From Pseudomonas akapageensis (GTDB taxonomy: Bacteria; Pseudomonadota; Gammaproteobacteria; Pseudomonadales; Pseudomonadaceae), in NCBI RefSeq assembly GCF_011355085.1, contig NZ_VXCP01000032.1, positions 1 to 51,264 of the forward strand: 51,264 bases of DNA. The letters run 5' to 3'. This document shows, in pieces, positions 7,292 to 15,692 of the stretch. Made by a program: the position numbers and the translations under genes. Below the pieces are notes generated by a model. It did no database searches and was not told the origin of the DNA. It was given only the letters and a program-made list of their open reading frames with translations. The stretch's first letter is position 1. Each line of letters begins with the position of its first letter.

Positions 7292-8493
7292 TGCGTGACG
7301 TCTTTATCTGCGATGCGATCCGCACCCCGATTGGCCGCTTTGGTGGCGGCCTGTCCGGCGTTCGTGCCGATGATCTGGCTGCCGCGCCGATCAAGGCACT
7401 GATCGAGCGCAACCCTTCCGTGCATTGGGACCAGGTGGACGAGGTGTTCTTCGGCTGTGCCAATCAGGCTGGCGAAGACAACCGTAACGTGGCACGCATG
7501 GCACTGCTGCTGTCCGGTTTGCCGGAGAGCATTCCGGGCGTCACCCTGAACCGCCTTTGCGCCTCAGGCATGGACGCTGTCGGTACTGCCTTCCGCGCCA
7601 TTGCCAGCGGCGAGATGGAACTGGCAATTGCCGGTGGCGTCGAGTCGATGTCCCGTGCGCCCTTTGTGATGGGCAAGGCTGATGCAGCGTTTTCGCGCAA
7701 TATGAAGCTGGAAGACACCACTATCGGCTGGCGTTTCATCAACCCCTTGATGAAAGCCCAGTATGGCGTCGATGCCATGCCGCAGACCGGCGACAATGTC
7801 GCCGACGACTACAGGATCTCGCGCGCCGACCAGGACGCGTTCGCCCTGCGCAGCCAGCAGCGCACGGCAGCGGCCCAGGCCGCCGGCTTCTTCGCCGAAG
7901 AAATCGTGCCGGTACGCATTGCCCACAAGAAGGGCGAGACCGTGGTCGAGCAGGACGAACATCCACGGGCTGATACCAGCCTGGAAGTCCTGGGCAAGCT
8001 CAAACCGGTCAACGGCCCGGACAAGACCGTGACCGCCGGTAATTCCTCGGGTGTCAACGACGGCGCAGCGGCGATGATCCTGGCCTCGGCCGAAGCGGTA
8101 AAAAAACATGGCCTGACCCCCCGTGCCCGCGTGCTGGGCATGGCCAGTGCCGGTGTAGCGCCCCGCGTCATGGGCATCGGCCCGGTCCCGGCGGTGCGCA
8201 AGCTGACCGAGCGCCTGGGCCTGGCGGTGGCCGATTTCGACGTGATCGAACTCAATGAGGCCTTCGCCAGCCAGGGTCTGGCCGTATTGCGCGAACTGGG
8301 CCTGGCCGACGATGCACCGCAGGTCAACCCCAACGGCGGTGCCATCGCCCTGGGGCACCCGCTGGGCATGACCGGCACTCGCCTGATCCTGACGGCGTTG
8401 CATCAGCTGGAAAAATCCGGTGGCAAGAAAGGCCTGGCGACCATGTGCGTCGGCGTAGGTCAGGGCCTGGCACTGGCGATCGAGCGCGTTTGA
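7288..8493 (+). CDS. pcaF: beta-ketoadipyl-CoA thiolase PcaF
   Basis: A 401-aa thiolase that cleaves 3-oxoadipyl-CoA with CoA to succinyl-CoA and acetyl-CoA, the last step of the pathway. All thiolase active-site elements are seen: the nucleophilic Cys91 in NRLCASGMDAVG, NEAFASQG, His357 in GGAIALGHPLGMTG, and Cys387 in MCVGVGQG. The N-terminus MRDVFICDAIRTPIGRFGG is characteristic of PcaF/PaaJ. Two ATGs in tandem (7288 and 7291) are possible starts; the first overlaps the pcaJ stop as ATGA. The length is the normal 400-401 aa. Confidence 0.96.
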   Translation: MMRDVFICDAIRTPIGRFGGGLSGVRADDLAAAPIKALIERNPSVHWDQVDEVFFGCANQAGEDNRNVARMALLLSGLPESIPGVTLNRLCASGMDAVGTAFRAIASGEMELAIAGGVESMSRAPFVMGKADAAFSRNMKLEDTTIGWRFINPLMKAQYGVDAMPQTGDNVADDYRISRADQDAFALRSQQRTAAAQAAGFFAEEIVPVRIAHKKGETVVEQDEHPRADTSLEVLGKLKPVNGPDKTVTAGNSSGVNDGAAAMILASAEAVKKHGLTPRARVLGMASAGVAPRVMGIGPVPAVRKLTERLGLAVADFDVIELNEAFASQGLAVLRELGLADDAPQVNPNGGAIALGHPLGMTGTRLILTALHQLEKSGGKKGLATMCVGVGQGLALAIERV

Positions 8494-8498
8494 GGAAA

Positions 8499-8520
8499 GT
8501 GGCACCGTGAAGGGTGCCAC
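8499..8520 (+). terminator. hairpin after pcaF (possible partial terminator)
   Basis: GTGGCACC and GGTGCCAC are perfectly complementary around GTGAAG, immediately after the pcaF stop. No T-run follows, so it may stabilise or attenuate the transcript rather than end it. The 130 bp that follow before pcaT hold no obvious PcaR box. Confidence 0.4.
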
Positions 8521-8651
8521 CTGTTTGAAGCACATACCCGGAACATGGCTGCCCTCCACGCAAGGTCTTCAATGTTTTGGGTATTTGTTTTGCGGAACGG
8601 GATTATTTCTGGGTGTGTCTAGACTCTAATGATCTCAACGGGGAACAGACC

Positions 8652-9947
8652 ATGACGACAACAAGTGACTACTACACAGGTGAAGAGCGCAGCAAACGCA
8701 TATTCGCCATTGTCGGCGCCTCCTCCGGTAATCTGGTGGAATGGTTCGACTTCTATGTCTATGCCTTCAGTGCCATCTACTTCGCTTCTGCCTTTTTCCC
8801 TTCAGATGACCCCACCGTGCAGCTGCTTAATACCGCGGGGGTCTTTGCTGCCGGTTTCCTGATGCGTCCTATCGGTGGCTGGCTGTTTGGCCGGGTTGCC
8901 GACAGGCATGGCCGCAAGAATTCATTGATGATTTCGGTGCTGATGATGTGCGCCGGTTCCCTGGTCATCGCCTGTCTGCCCACCTATGCCTCGATCGGCG
9001 CCTGGGCGCCGGCGCTGCTATTGATGGCGCGATTGTTCCAGGGCTTGTCGGTAGGCGGTGAGTACGGCACGACGGCCACCTACATGAGCGAAGTGGCAAT
9101 GCGCGGCCAGCGCGGCTTCTTCGCCTCGTTCCAGTACGTGACCCTGATCGGCGGTCAGCTGTTGGCTGTGCTGGTCATCGTGGTTCTGCAACAGTTCCTC
9201 TCTGAAGACGAACTGCGTGCCTGGGGTTGGCGCATTCCCTTTGTGATCGGCGCCATCGCTGCGTTGGTCTCGTTGTATCTGCGTCGTTCGCTGGAAGAAA
9301 CCACCAGTGCCGAAGACCGTAACGACAAGGAAGCCGGCAGCATCGCCGGCCTGTTCAAGCACCACACGGCAGCGTTTATCACCGTGCTGGGCTACACCGC
9401 CGGTGGCTCGCTGATTTTCTACACCTTCACGACTTACATGCAGAAGTACCTGGTGAACACCGCCCATATGCCGGCCAAGACCGCCAGTTACATCATGACC
9501 GGTGCGCTGTTCCTGTACATGTGCATGCAGCCGTTGTTCGGCATGCTTTCCGACAGGATCAGCCGGCGCAATTCGATGCTCCTGTTCGGCGCGCTGGGCA
9601 CCATTTTCACCGTGCCCATCATGCTGACGCTGAAAACCGTGACCAATCCGTTCCTGGCATTTGTGCTGATCACGCTGGCACTGGCTATCGTCAGCTTCTA
9701 CACCTCGATCAGTGGCCTGGTCAAAGCCGAGATGTTCCCGACTCAAGTGCGTGCCCTGGGGGTCGGCCTGGCCTATGCCGTGGCCAATGCCCTGTTCGGT
9801 GGTACGGCTGAGTACGTGGCCCTGGGGCTGAAGACCATGGGCATGGAAAATACTTTCTACTGGTACGTGACTGTCATGATGGCGATTGCCTTCCTGTTCA
9901 GCCTGCGCCTGCCCAGGCAGGCCGCCTATCTGCATACCGATCATTGA
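8652..9947 (+). CDS. pcaT: beta-ketoadipate/dicarboxylate transporter PcaT (MFS)
   Basis: A major facilitator of the metabolite:H+ symporter (KgtP/ProP-like) family, 431 aa from the ATG at 8652. It has about 12 membrane segments, the start NLVEWFDFYVYAF, and the loop 2-3 motif GRVADRHGRK. The RLFQGLSVGGEYGTTATYMSE segment is typical of alpha-ketoglutarate permease relatives. In P. putida PcaT is needed for growth on beta-ketoadipate and adipate. I prefer 8652 to the upstream frame start at 8577 because the extra residues have no family counterpart. A paralogue of the same family is encoded at 42722-44044. Confidence 0.9.
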   Translation: MTTTSDYYTGEERSKRIFAIVGASSGNLVEWFDFYVYAFSAIYFASAFFPSDDPTVQLLNTAGVFAAGFLMRPIGGWLFGRVADRHGRKNSLMISVLMMCAGSLVIACLPTYASIGAWAPALLLMARLFQGLSVGGEYGTTATYMSEVAMRGQRGFFASFQYVTLIGGQLLAVLVIVVLQQFLSEDELRAWGWRIPFVIGAIAALVSLYLRRSLEETTSAEDRNDKEAGSIAGLFKHHTAAFITVLGYTAGGSLIFYTFTTYMQKYLVNTAHMPAKTASYIMTGALFLYMCMQPLFGMLSDRISRRNSMLLFGALGTIFTVPIMLTLKTVTNPFLAFVLITLALAIVSFYTSISGLVKAEMFPTQVRALGVGLAYAVANALFGGTAEYVALGLKTMGMENTFYWYVTVMMAIAFLFSLRLPRQAAYLHTDH

Positions 9948-9992
9948 TCTGTTCGCGCGCGCCGGTCGCGGCGCGCGCCTTAAGGATTTCCT

Positions 9993-11357
9993 ATGAGCCA
10001 ACGACCGGGCAATCAGTTGTTCGATGCCTACTTCACTGCCCGCAACATGCGCGATGTGTTCTCCGACAAGGGGCGGGTGCAGGGCATGCTCGATTTCGAG
10101 GCCGCGCTGGCGCGTGCCGAAGCCAGTGTCGGCGTGATCCCGCAAGCGGCGGTCAGTTCGATCGAAGCGGCCTGCCAGGCTGAGCGCTATGACTTTCAGG
10201 CGCTCGGCGAAGCCATTGCGATAGCCGGCAACTCGGCGATCCCGCTGGTCAAGGCATTGGGCAAGCAGATCGCCCTGGGCGATGCAGACGCTGAACGTTA
10301 TGTGCATCTGGGGGCTACCAGCCAGGATGTGATGGACACGGGGCTGGTCCTGCAATTGCGCGATGCACTGGACTTGATCGAAGGTGATCTGGCCCGTCTC
10401 GGTGCAACATTGGCCCGTCAGGCCACGCTGCACCAGGCCACGCCGCTGGCGGGGCGCACCTGGTTGCAGCATGCGACGCCGGTCACCCTCGGGATGAAAA
10501 TCGCCGGCTGGCTGGGCGCGGTCAGCCGCAGCCGCCAACGCCTGCATGAACTCAAGCCGCGCTTGCTGAGCCTTCAATTTGGCGGTGCCTCCGGAACCCT
10601 GGCGGCCCTGGGCGACAAAGCCTGGCCAGTGACCCAGGCGCTGGCGAATGAATTGCAACTGGTGCTGCCCGAGCAGCCCTGGCACACCCAGCGTGATCGC
10701 CTGGTCGAGTTCGCAGCGGTGCTGGGCCTGGTGGCCGGTAGCCTGGGCAAGCTGGGGCGTGACATCAGCCTGTTGATGCAAACCGAGGCGGCGGAAGTGT
10801 TCGAGCCAGCGGCGCCGGGCAAGGGCGGATCCTCCACCATGCCGCACAAGCGCAACCCGGTGGGCGCCGCCGTGCTGATCGGTGCTGCTACTCGCGTGCC
10901 CGGTTTGCTGGCGACGATGTACAGCGCCATGCCGCAAGAGCATGAACGCAGCCTCGGCCTGTGGCACGCCGAATGGGAAACATTGCCGGAAATCTGCTGC
11001 CTGGTGTCCGGGGCCTTGCAACAAGCGCTGCTGTTGGCCGAGGGCATGGAGGTAGACGCGACACGCATGGGCCGCAACCTCGACCTGACCCAGGGGCTGG
11101 TCATGGCCGAAGCCGTCAGTATTGTGCTGGCGCAACGCTTGGGGCGTGATGCCGCGCACCATTTGCTCGAGCACTGCTGCAAGCGTGCCGTGGCCGAACA
11201 ACGTCATTTGCGCGCGGTGTTGGGCGATGAGCCCAGGGTCACCGCCGAACTCTCGGCAGACGAACTCGATCGTCTGCTCGATCCTGCCCATTACCTCGGC
11301 CAGGCCCAGCGCTGGGTCGAGCGTGCCGTGGCCGAACATAACGAATTGAGTGCCTGA
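9993..11357 (+). CDS. pcaB: 3-carboxy-cis,cis-muconate cycloisomerase PcaB
   Basis: A 454-aa enzyme of the fumarase/aspartase superfamily that lactonises 3-carboxy-cis,cis-muconate to 4-carboxymuconolactone. The superfamily signature GGSSTMPHKRNP lies at residues 278-289, and GATSQDVMDTG lies earlier near residue 108. A flexible loop containing the catalytic serine is implied by the signature. The length is normal for PcaB. It follows pcaT by 45 bp with AAGGA before the ATG and is followed by pcaD after 11 bp, so pcaT-B-D-C probably forms one transcription unit. Confidence 0.96.
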   Translation: MSQRPGNQLFDAYFTARNMRDVFSDKGRVQGMLDFEAALARAEASVGVIPQAAVSSIEAACQAERYDFQALGEAIAIAGNSAIPLVKALGKQIALGDADAERYVHLGATSQDVMDTGLVLQLRDALDLIEGDLARLGATLARQATLHQATPLAGRTWLQHATPVTLGMKIAGWLGAVSRSRQRLHELKPRLLSLQFGGASGTLAALGDKAWPVTQALANELQLVLPEQPWHTQRDRLVEFAAVLGLVAGSLGKLGRDISLLMQTEAAEVFEPAAPGKGGSSTMPHKRNPVGAAVLIGAATRVPGLLATMYSAMPQEHERSLGLWHAEWETLPEICCLVSGALQQALLLAEGMEVDATRMGRNLDLTQGLVMAEAVSIVLAQRLGRDAAHHLLEHCCKRAVAEQRHLRAVLGDEPRVTAELSADELDRLLDPAHYLGQAQRWVERAVAEHNELSA

Positions 11358-11368
11358 AGGAGGCTGCT

Positions 11369-12160
11369 GTGGGAAGCGTACAACTGGTCGATGGCGTACT
11401 GAATTATCAACTCGATGGCCCGGCCGATGCGCCGGTGCTGGTGTTGTCCAACTCGCTGGGTACCGACCTGCACATGTGGGACACCCAGATCGAAGCCTTT
11501 ACCCAACACTTTCGCGTGCTGCGCTACGACACTCGGGGCCACGGCAAGTCGCTGGTGACCGAAGGGCCGTACAGCATCGAGCAACTGGGCCGTGATGTGC
11601 TGGCATTACTGGACGCCTTGCACATCGAGCGCGCGCACTTCTGTGGTCTGTCCATGGGTGGCCTGATCGGCCAGTGGCTGGGCATCAATGCGGGCGATCG
11701 TCTGAACAGGCTGATCGTGTGCAACACCGCGGCCAAGATCGGCAACCCGGACATGTGGAATCCACGCATTGAAATGGTCCTGCGCGACGGCCAGGCCGCC
11801 ATGGTCGGTTTGCGCGATGCCTCGATTGCACGCTGGTTCACGCCGGCTTACGCCGAAGCGAACCCGGCCCAGGCCAAGCGCATCACCGACATGCTGGCCG
11901 CCACTTCGCCACAAGGTTATGCCGCCAACTGCGGGGCTGTACGCGATGCCGATTTCCGTGATCAGTTGGGTGAGGTCAAGGCACCGACCCTGGTGATTTC
12001 CGGCAGCGAGGATGCGGTTACGCCACCGGCTGGCGGTCTGTTCATCCAGGAACACATCAAGGGCGCCGAGTACGCCGAGTTTCACGCGGCGCATTTGTCC
12101 AACGTAGAAGTGGGCGAACCCTTCAGCCGTCGCGTGATCGACTTTTTGCTGGCCCGTTGA
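11369..12160 (+). CDS. pcaD: 3-oxoadipate enol-lactonase PcaD
   Basis: An alpha/beta hydrolase that opens beta-ketoadipate enol-lactone to beta-ketoadipate. The catalytic triad reads Ser95 in the nucleophile elbow CGLSMGG, Asp215 in ISGSEDAVTPP and His242 in AAHLSNVE. The family oxyanion segment SNSLGTDLHMWD is intact. It starts with GTG at 11369, supported by AAGGAGG six bases upstream in the short gap after pcaB. The length of 263 aa is normal. Confidence 0.95.
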   Translation: MGSVQLVDGVLNYQLDGPADAPVLVLSNSLGTDLHMWDTQIEAFTQHFRVLRYDTRGHGKSLVTEGPYSIEQLGRDVLALLDALHIERAHFCGLSMGGLIGQWLGINAGDRLNRLIVCNTAAKIGNPDMWNPRIEMVLRDGQAAMVGLRDASIARWFTPAYAEANPAQAKRITDMLAATSPQGYAANCGAVRDADFRDQLGEVKAPTLVISGSEDAVTPPAGGLFIQEHIKGAEYAEFHAAHLSNVEVGEPFSRRVIDFLLAR

Positions 12161-12170
12161 GGAATTGTTC

Positions 12171-12563
12171 GTGGACGAGAAAGAGCGTTACGCCGAAGGC
12201 ATGAAGGTGCGTCGGGCGGTACTGGGCGACGCCCATGTCGACCGCAGCCTGAACAATCTCACTGAGTTCAACAGTGAGTTCCAGGAAATGATCACCCGGC
12301 ACGCCTGGGGCGATATCTGGACCCGCCCCGGTTTGCCGCGCCATACCCGCAGCCTGATTACCATCGCCATGCTGATCGGCATGAACCGCAATGATGAGCT
12401 GAAACTGCACCTGCGTGCGGCGGCCAACAATGGGGTGACCCGCGAGGAGATCAAGGAAGTGCTGATGCAGAGTGCGATTTACTGCGGGATTCCGGCGGCC
12501 AATGCGACGTTCCACCTGGCAGAGTCGGTGTGGGATGAGTTGGGGGTTGAGTCGCGTAGCTGA
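12171..12563 (+). CDS. pcaC: 4-carboxymuconolactone decarboxylase PcaC
   Basis: A small AhpD-like-fold enzyme that decarboxylates gamma-carboxymuconolactone to beta-ketoadipate enol-lactone. I choose the GTG at 12171 (DEKERYAEGMKVRRAVLG, 130 aa) over the TTG six bases earlier, because AGGA at 12160-12163 is ideally spaced and P. putida PcaC begins MDEK. The family segment TRHAWGDIWTRPGLPRHTRS is present. The sequence is a stand-alone PcaC rather than the PcaDC fusion found in some bacteria. It ends the pca run and is followed by a REP element. Confidence 0.95.
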   Translation: MDEKERYAEGMKVRRAVLGDAHVDRSLNNLTEFNSEFQEMITRHAWGDIWTRPGLPRHTRSLITIAMLIGMNRNDELKLHLRAAANNGVTREEIKEVLMQSAIYCGIPAANATFHLAESVWDELGVESRS

Positions 12564-12599
12564 TGTTTTTTGGCGGGGAGCGCGTTGCGCTCCAATCGC

Positions 12600-12698
12600 T
12601 GCGGTCTGGCGACCCGGCAAGCCAGCTCCCACAGTGTTTTGTGTCAAACCAGATATTTGTGGTTTGCAGTGGTTCCTGTGGGAGCGGGTTTGCCCGCG
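12600..12698. repeat. REP pair (GCGGGTTTGCCCGC family)
   Basis: CTCCCACAG (12626-12634) pairs with CTGTGGGAG (12676-12684). The right half continues with the palindrome GCGGGTTTGCCCGC (12684-12697), the classic Pseudomonas REP core. It lies between the convergent pcaC and porin genes and may serve as their shared 3' end. Confidence 0.75.
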
Positions 12699-12715
12699 AA
12701 AGCGTCAGCCGGGTT

Positions 12716-13963
12716 TCAAAGAATCCCGATCGGGTAACTGATGATCAGCCGATTCTCATCAAACTCATTGTTGCTGAAGTCCCGGCGCATGGTCGAGTTC
12801 CGCCATTTGACATTGAGGTTCTTCAAGGTGCCGCTCTGAACGGTGTAGGCCAGCTCCGTCTCACGCGCCCACTCCTTGCCGTCGGTGATCACGCCTGTAT
12901 GCACCTCATCCCCGCTGATGTAGCGGTTCATCAAGGTCAGCCCGGGAATGCCGACGCCGGCGAAATTGAAGTCGTGACGCACTTGCCACGAGCGCTCCCT
13001 GGCATTGTCGAAGCTTGAGTTGTAGCTGTCGTTGGCCAGGGTGCCACCGCTGGTGCCGTTGACGCGCATCCATGCATCGTCGCCGCTGACTTTTTGCAGG
13101 CCGACGAAGAAAGTGTTGCTGCCGTACTTGGCCGAAAGCAGGGCCGAGGCGGTTTTGTTGTCCAGATCGCCGGCCAGGGCGCTGCCGTCTTCCTTGCCCC
13201 AGAAGTAGCCGAGGTTGGCACCCAGCGTCCAGGCGCCGAGCGGCTGGCTGTGGACGATCTGCAGGTATTGCTGTTGATAGATATCCTTGAGTTCGGCATC
13301 CCACAGGCCAATCAGGGTGCGCTTTTCGTTGAAGCTGTATTCACCGCCAACGAAGTTGAAACGATCCGAGGTGAAGGCCGCCTTACCCTGCATGAACATG
13401 TCTTCCATGCTGGCGTCGTTGCGCGGACTGTTCTGGCGGAACTGGCCGCCGTAGAGCGTCAGGCCATCGATCTCCTGGGAAGTGACCTGGCCACCACGGA
13501 AGGTCTGTGGCAAAGAGCGGCCGTCGTCGGAGCGCAGGATGGGCAGCACCGGCATCCACTCGCCGACCTTCAATTCGGTTTTCGAGATTTTCCCCTTGAG
13601 CGCGACGCCTAGGCGGCCGAAGTCGTCGGCCGGGCGGCCATCAGCATGCACTGGCAGCAATTGGGTATTGGTGGTTCCGCGTCCACCGTCAAGCTTGAGC
13701 GAGTACAAGCCCAATACATCCACGCCGAATCCTACGAAGCCCTGGGTGAAGCCAGACTTGGCATCGAGGATGAAGTTCTGCGTCCATTCCTCGGCTTTGC
13801 CTTGAGGGTAGGTCGGGTTGACGAAGTTGCGGTTGATGTAGAAGTTTCGCAGGTTGAGGTTGACCTTGGCGTCTTCGACGAAGCCCGATTCGGCGGCGAA
13901 AGCGGGGAGGGTAGCGCCAGCCAATGCCAACGCCGCGAGGGGACTCAGGGTGATTTTTTTCAT
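12716..13963 (-). CDS. OprD-family outer-membrane porin (BenF/OccK-like)
   Basis: A 415-aa precursor with a signal peptide ending near AFA (about residue 23), followed by ESGFVEDAKVNLNLRNFYINR, the characteristic OprD-family beginning. The body is a beta-barrel with alternating residues, and the end is DENRLIISYPIGIL. OprD-family channels pass small carboxylates or basic amino acids. Position beside the pca cluster and a PcaR-like site upstream suggest aromatic acid uptake, as proposed for BenF-like porins. That substrate is inference. Confidence 0.9.
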   Translation of the reverse strand: MKKITLSPLAALALAGATLPAFAAESGFVEDAKVNLNLRNFYINRNFVNPTYPQGKAEEWTQNFILDAKSGFTQGFVGFGVDVLGLYSLKLDGGRGTTNTQLLPVHADGRPADDFGRLGVALKGKISKTELKVGEWMPVLPILRSDDGRSLPQTFRGGQVTSQEIDGLTLYGGQFRQNSPRNDASMEDMFMQGKAAFTSDRFNFVGGEYSFNEKRTLIGLWDAELKDIYQQQYLQIVHSQPLGAWTLGANLGYFWGKEDGSALAGDLDNKTASALLSAKYGSNTFFVGLQKVSGDDAWMRVNGTSGGTLANDSYNSSFDNARERSWQVRHDFNFAGVGIPGLTLMNRYISGDEVHTGVITDGKEWARETELAYTVQSGTLKNLNVKWRNSTMRRDFSNNEFDENRLIISYPIGIL

Positions 13964-14104
13964 TATTGTTGTGGTCTCTGATCGTTTTCAGGCAGCAGCA
14001 AACCGCTGCGACGGTGAGAGGAGTCGCAGTAAGGATGCTGGGTTTCTGTGAGGGCGATGGTGCTTGCTGGCGGCTGGGTGAATCAATTCGCGCGGGACGG
14101 TATT

Positions 14105-14133
14105 GGGCGATAAACGAACACTAACTGGTTAGT
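14105..14133. promoter_or_regulatory. candidate PcaR box and palindrome upstream of the porin
   Basis: GGGCGATAAACGAAC (14105-14119) shares the 9-mer CGATAAACG with both arms of the pcaK operator. On the minus strand it matches 12 of 15 positions of the PcaR box. Directly next to it ACTAACTGGTTAGT (14120-14133) has perfect 6-bp arms, like a TetR-type operator. Both lie about 140-170 bp upstream of the porin start; no start with a ribosome site is seen in the remaining gap. Confidence 0.45.
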
Positions 14134-14190
14134 ACATTCCGTTGCACGATGTTTTAACGACGCGGACCTGGCATTGACCTGCGATGAACC

Positions 14191-14217
14191 AAAAAAAGCC
14201 CACCATAAAGGTGGGCT
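14191..14217 (-). terminator. terminator of the ttgABC operon
   Basis: Read on the minus strand, AGCCCACC and GGTGGGCT form a perfect stem around a short loop, followed by seven Ts. It lies 20 bp past the ttgC stop. Confidence 0.9.
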
Positions 14218-14237
14218 CTGGACTTCTGCCGACGCGA

Positions 14238-15692
14238 TCAGCCTTTTGGCTGTTCGGCTGTAGCCTGTTTTGCCTGCGCCGTCTGCTCGTACCAGCCGCC
14301 ACCCAGCGCCTTGTACAAATTGACCTCGCTGACCAGTTGCGAAAGTCGGTCAGTGATCAACGTCTGCTGAGAACTGAACAGCTGACGCTGGGCATCGAGG
14401 AAGGTCAGGTTGCTGTCGACGCCGATCCGGTAGCGACGCTCGGCCAGGCGGTAGTAATCCTGGTTGGCACTGACCAGATCACGCTGCGCCTGCAGCTGCT
14501 CGTTGAATGTCAGACGCGCCGCCAGGCCATCGGAAACTTCCTGGAAAGCCGTCTGGATTGCCTTCTCGTACTTGGCGATGTTGATGTCTTTCTGGATCTT
14601 CGAGTAATCCAGGCTCGCCTTCAGCGCGCCGGCATTGAAAATCGGCAGGCTGATCTGCGGCTGGAACAACCAGGTACCCGAGCCGCCCTTGAACAGGCCG
14701 TCCAGGTCCGAACTCAGCGACCCGGCGTTGGCCGTCAGGCTGATGCTGGGGAAGAATGCAGCGCGGGCGGCACCGATATTGGCATTCTGGGCCTTGAGCA
14801 GGTGCTCGGCTTCGAGAATGTCCGGGCGCCGTGTCAGCAGGTCCGACGGCAGGCCGGCGGGTACGTCGCTGAGCAGGTCGGCGTCGAGCGGCTGGCCTGC
14901 GGGCAGGTCCGGCAGGCCGGTGCCGACCAGCAGGACCAGGAAGTTCTGGTCCTGGGCGACCAGGCGCTTGTATTTGGCCACCTGGGCCTTGGCGTTCTCG
15001 ACTGACGTGCGCGACTGGCTCAGGTCCAGCGCCGAAGCCACGCCGACTTCACTGCTGCGTGCGGTCAGCTTGTAGCTTTCTTCGAAGGTCTTCAGGGTTT
15101 CCTGGGCCAGCTTGTACTGGGCCTGGTCGGCCTGCCAGGTGAAGTAGGCATTGGCGACGCTGGCCACCAGACTGATCTGCGTGGAGCGACGGGCTTCTTC
15201 GCTGGAGAAGTAGGTTTCCAACGCCTGCTCGCTCAGGCTGCGAACGCGACCGAACAGGTCCAGTTCGTAGGCACTGACGCCCAGGGTCGCCGAATACTGG
15301 CTGCTGATTGTCGAGCCACTGCCCCCGGTCTGCGAAAGTCCCGCCGGGATCCGCTGACGAGTGCCGCCGACATCGGCCGATACGGCCGGGTACAGGTCCG
15401 CACGCTGGATGCGGTACTGCGCCTGGAAGGCATCGATGTTCAGCGCCGCGACCCGCAGGTCGCGGTTGTTGACCAGGGATGTCTCGATCAGTTTTTGCAG
15501 GGCCGGGTCATGGAAGAACTCGCGCCAGCCTTGCTCGGCCGCCGCTACACCGGCGGCCTGGGCCGGCTCGTAGGCAGGCCCCGTCGGCCATTGCGAGGCT
15601 ACCGGCGCTTCCGGCCGCTGGTAGTCAGGTATCAGCGAGCAGCCGCCCAGTACAAACGCGGCTACCGCCAGGGACAACAAGGACTTACTCAT
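14238..15692 (-). CDS. ttgC: outer-membrane channel TtgC (OprM family)
   Basis: The outer-membrane factor of a tripartite RND efflux pump, 484 aa. It starts with a lipoprotein signal ending in the lipobox LGGC, so the mature protein is acylated at Cys18. Two OEP repeats follow, with the conserved pieces YELDLFGRVRSL, PSISLTANAG and NLTFLDAQR. It is a close match to P. putida TtgC and P. fluorescens EmhC. It overlaps ttgB by four bases (ATGA), which implies coupled translation, and a strong terminator follows. Confidence 0.94.
   Translation of the reverse strand: MSKSLLSLAVAAFVLGGCSLIPDYQRPEAPVASQWPTGPAYEPAQAAGVAAAEQGWREFFHDPALQKLIETSLVNNRDLRVAALNIDAFQAQYRIQRADLYPAVSADVGGTRQRIPAGLSQTGGSGSTISSQYSATLGVSAYELDLFGRVRSLSEQALETYFSSEEARRSTQISLVASVANAYFTWQADQAQYKLAQETLKTFEESYKLTARSSEVGVASALDLSQSRTSVENAKAQVAKYKRLVAQDQNFLVLLVGTGLPDLPAGQPLDADLLSDVPAGLPSDLLTRRPDILEAEHLLKAQNANIGAARAAFFPSISLTANAGSLSSDLDGLFKGGSGTWLFQPQISLPIFNAGALKASLDYSKIQKDINIAKYEKAIQTAFQEVSDGLAARLTFNEQLQAQRDLVSANQDYYRLAERRYRIGVDSNLTFLDAQRQLFSSQQTLITDRLSQLVSEVNLYKALGGGWYEQTAQAKQATAEQPKG

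Noticed and set aside
9018..11339. 773-residue minus-strand frame opposite pcaT and pcaB
   Set aside because: It spans two well-supported genes and has shadow composition without any recognisable domain or ribosome site.
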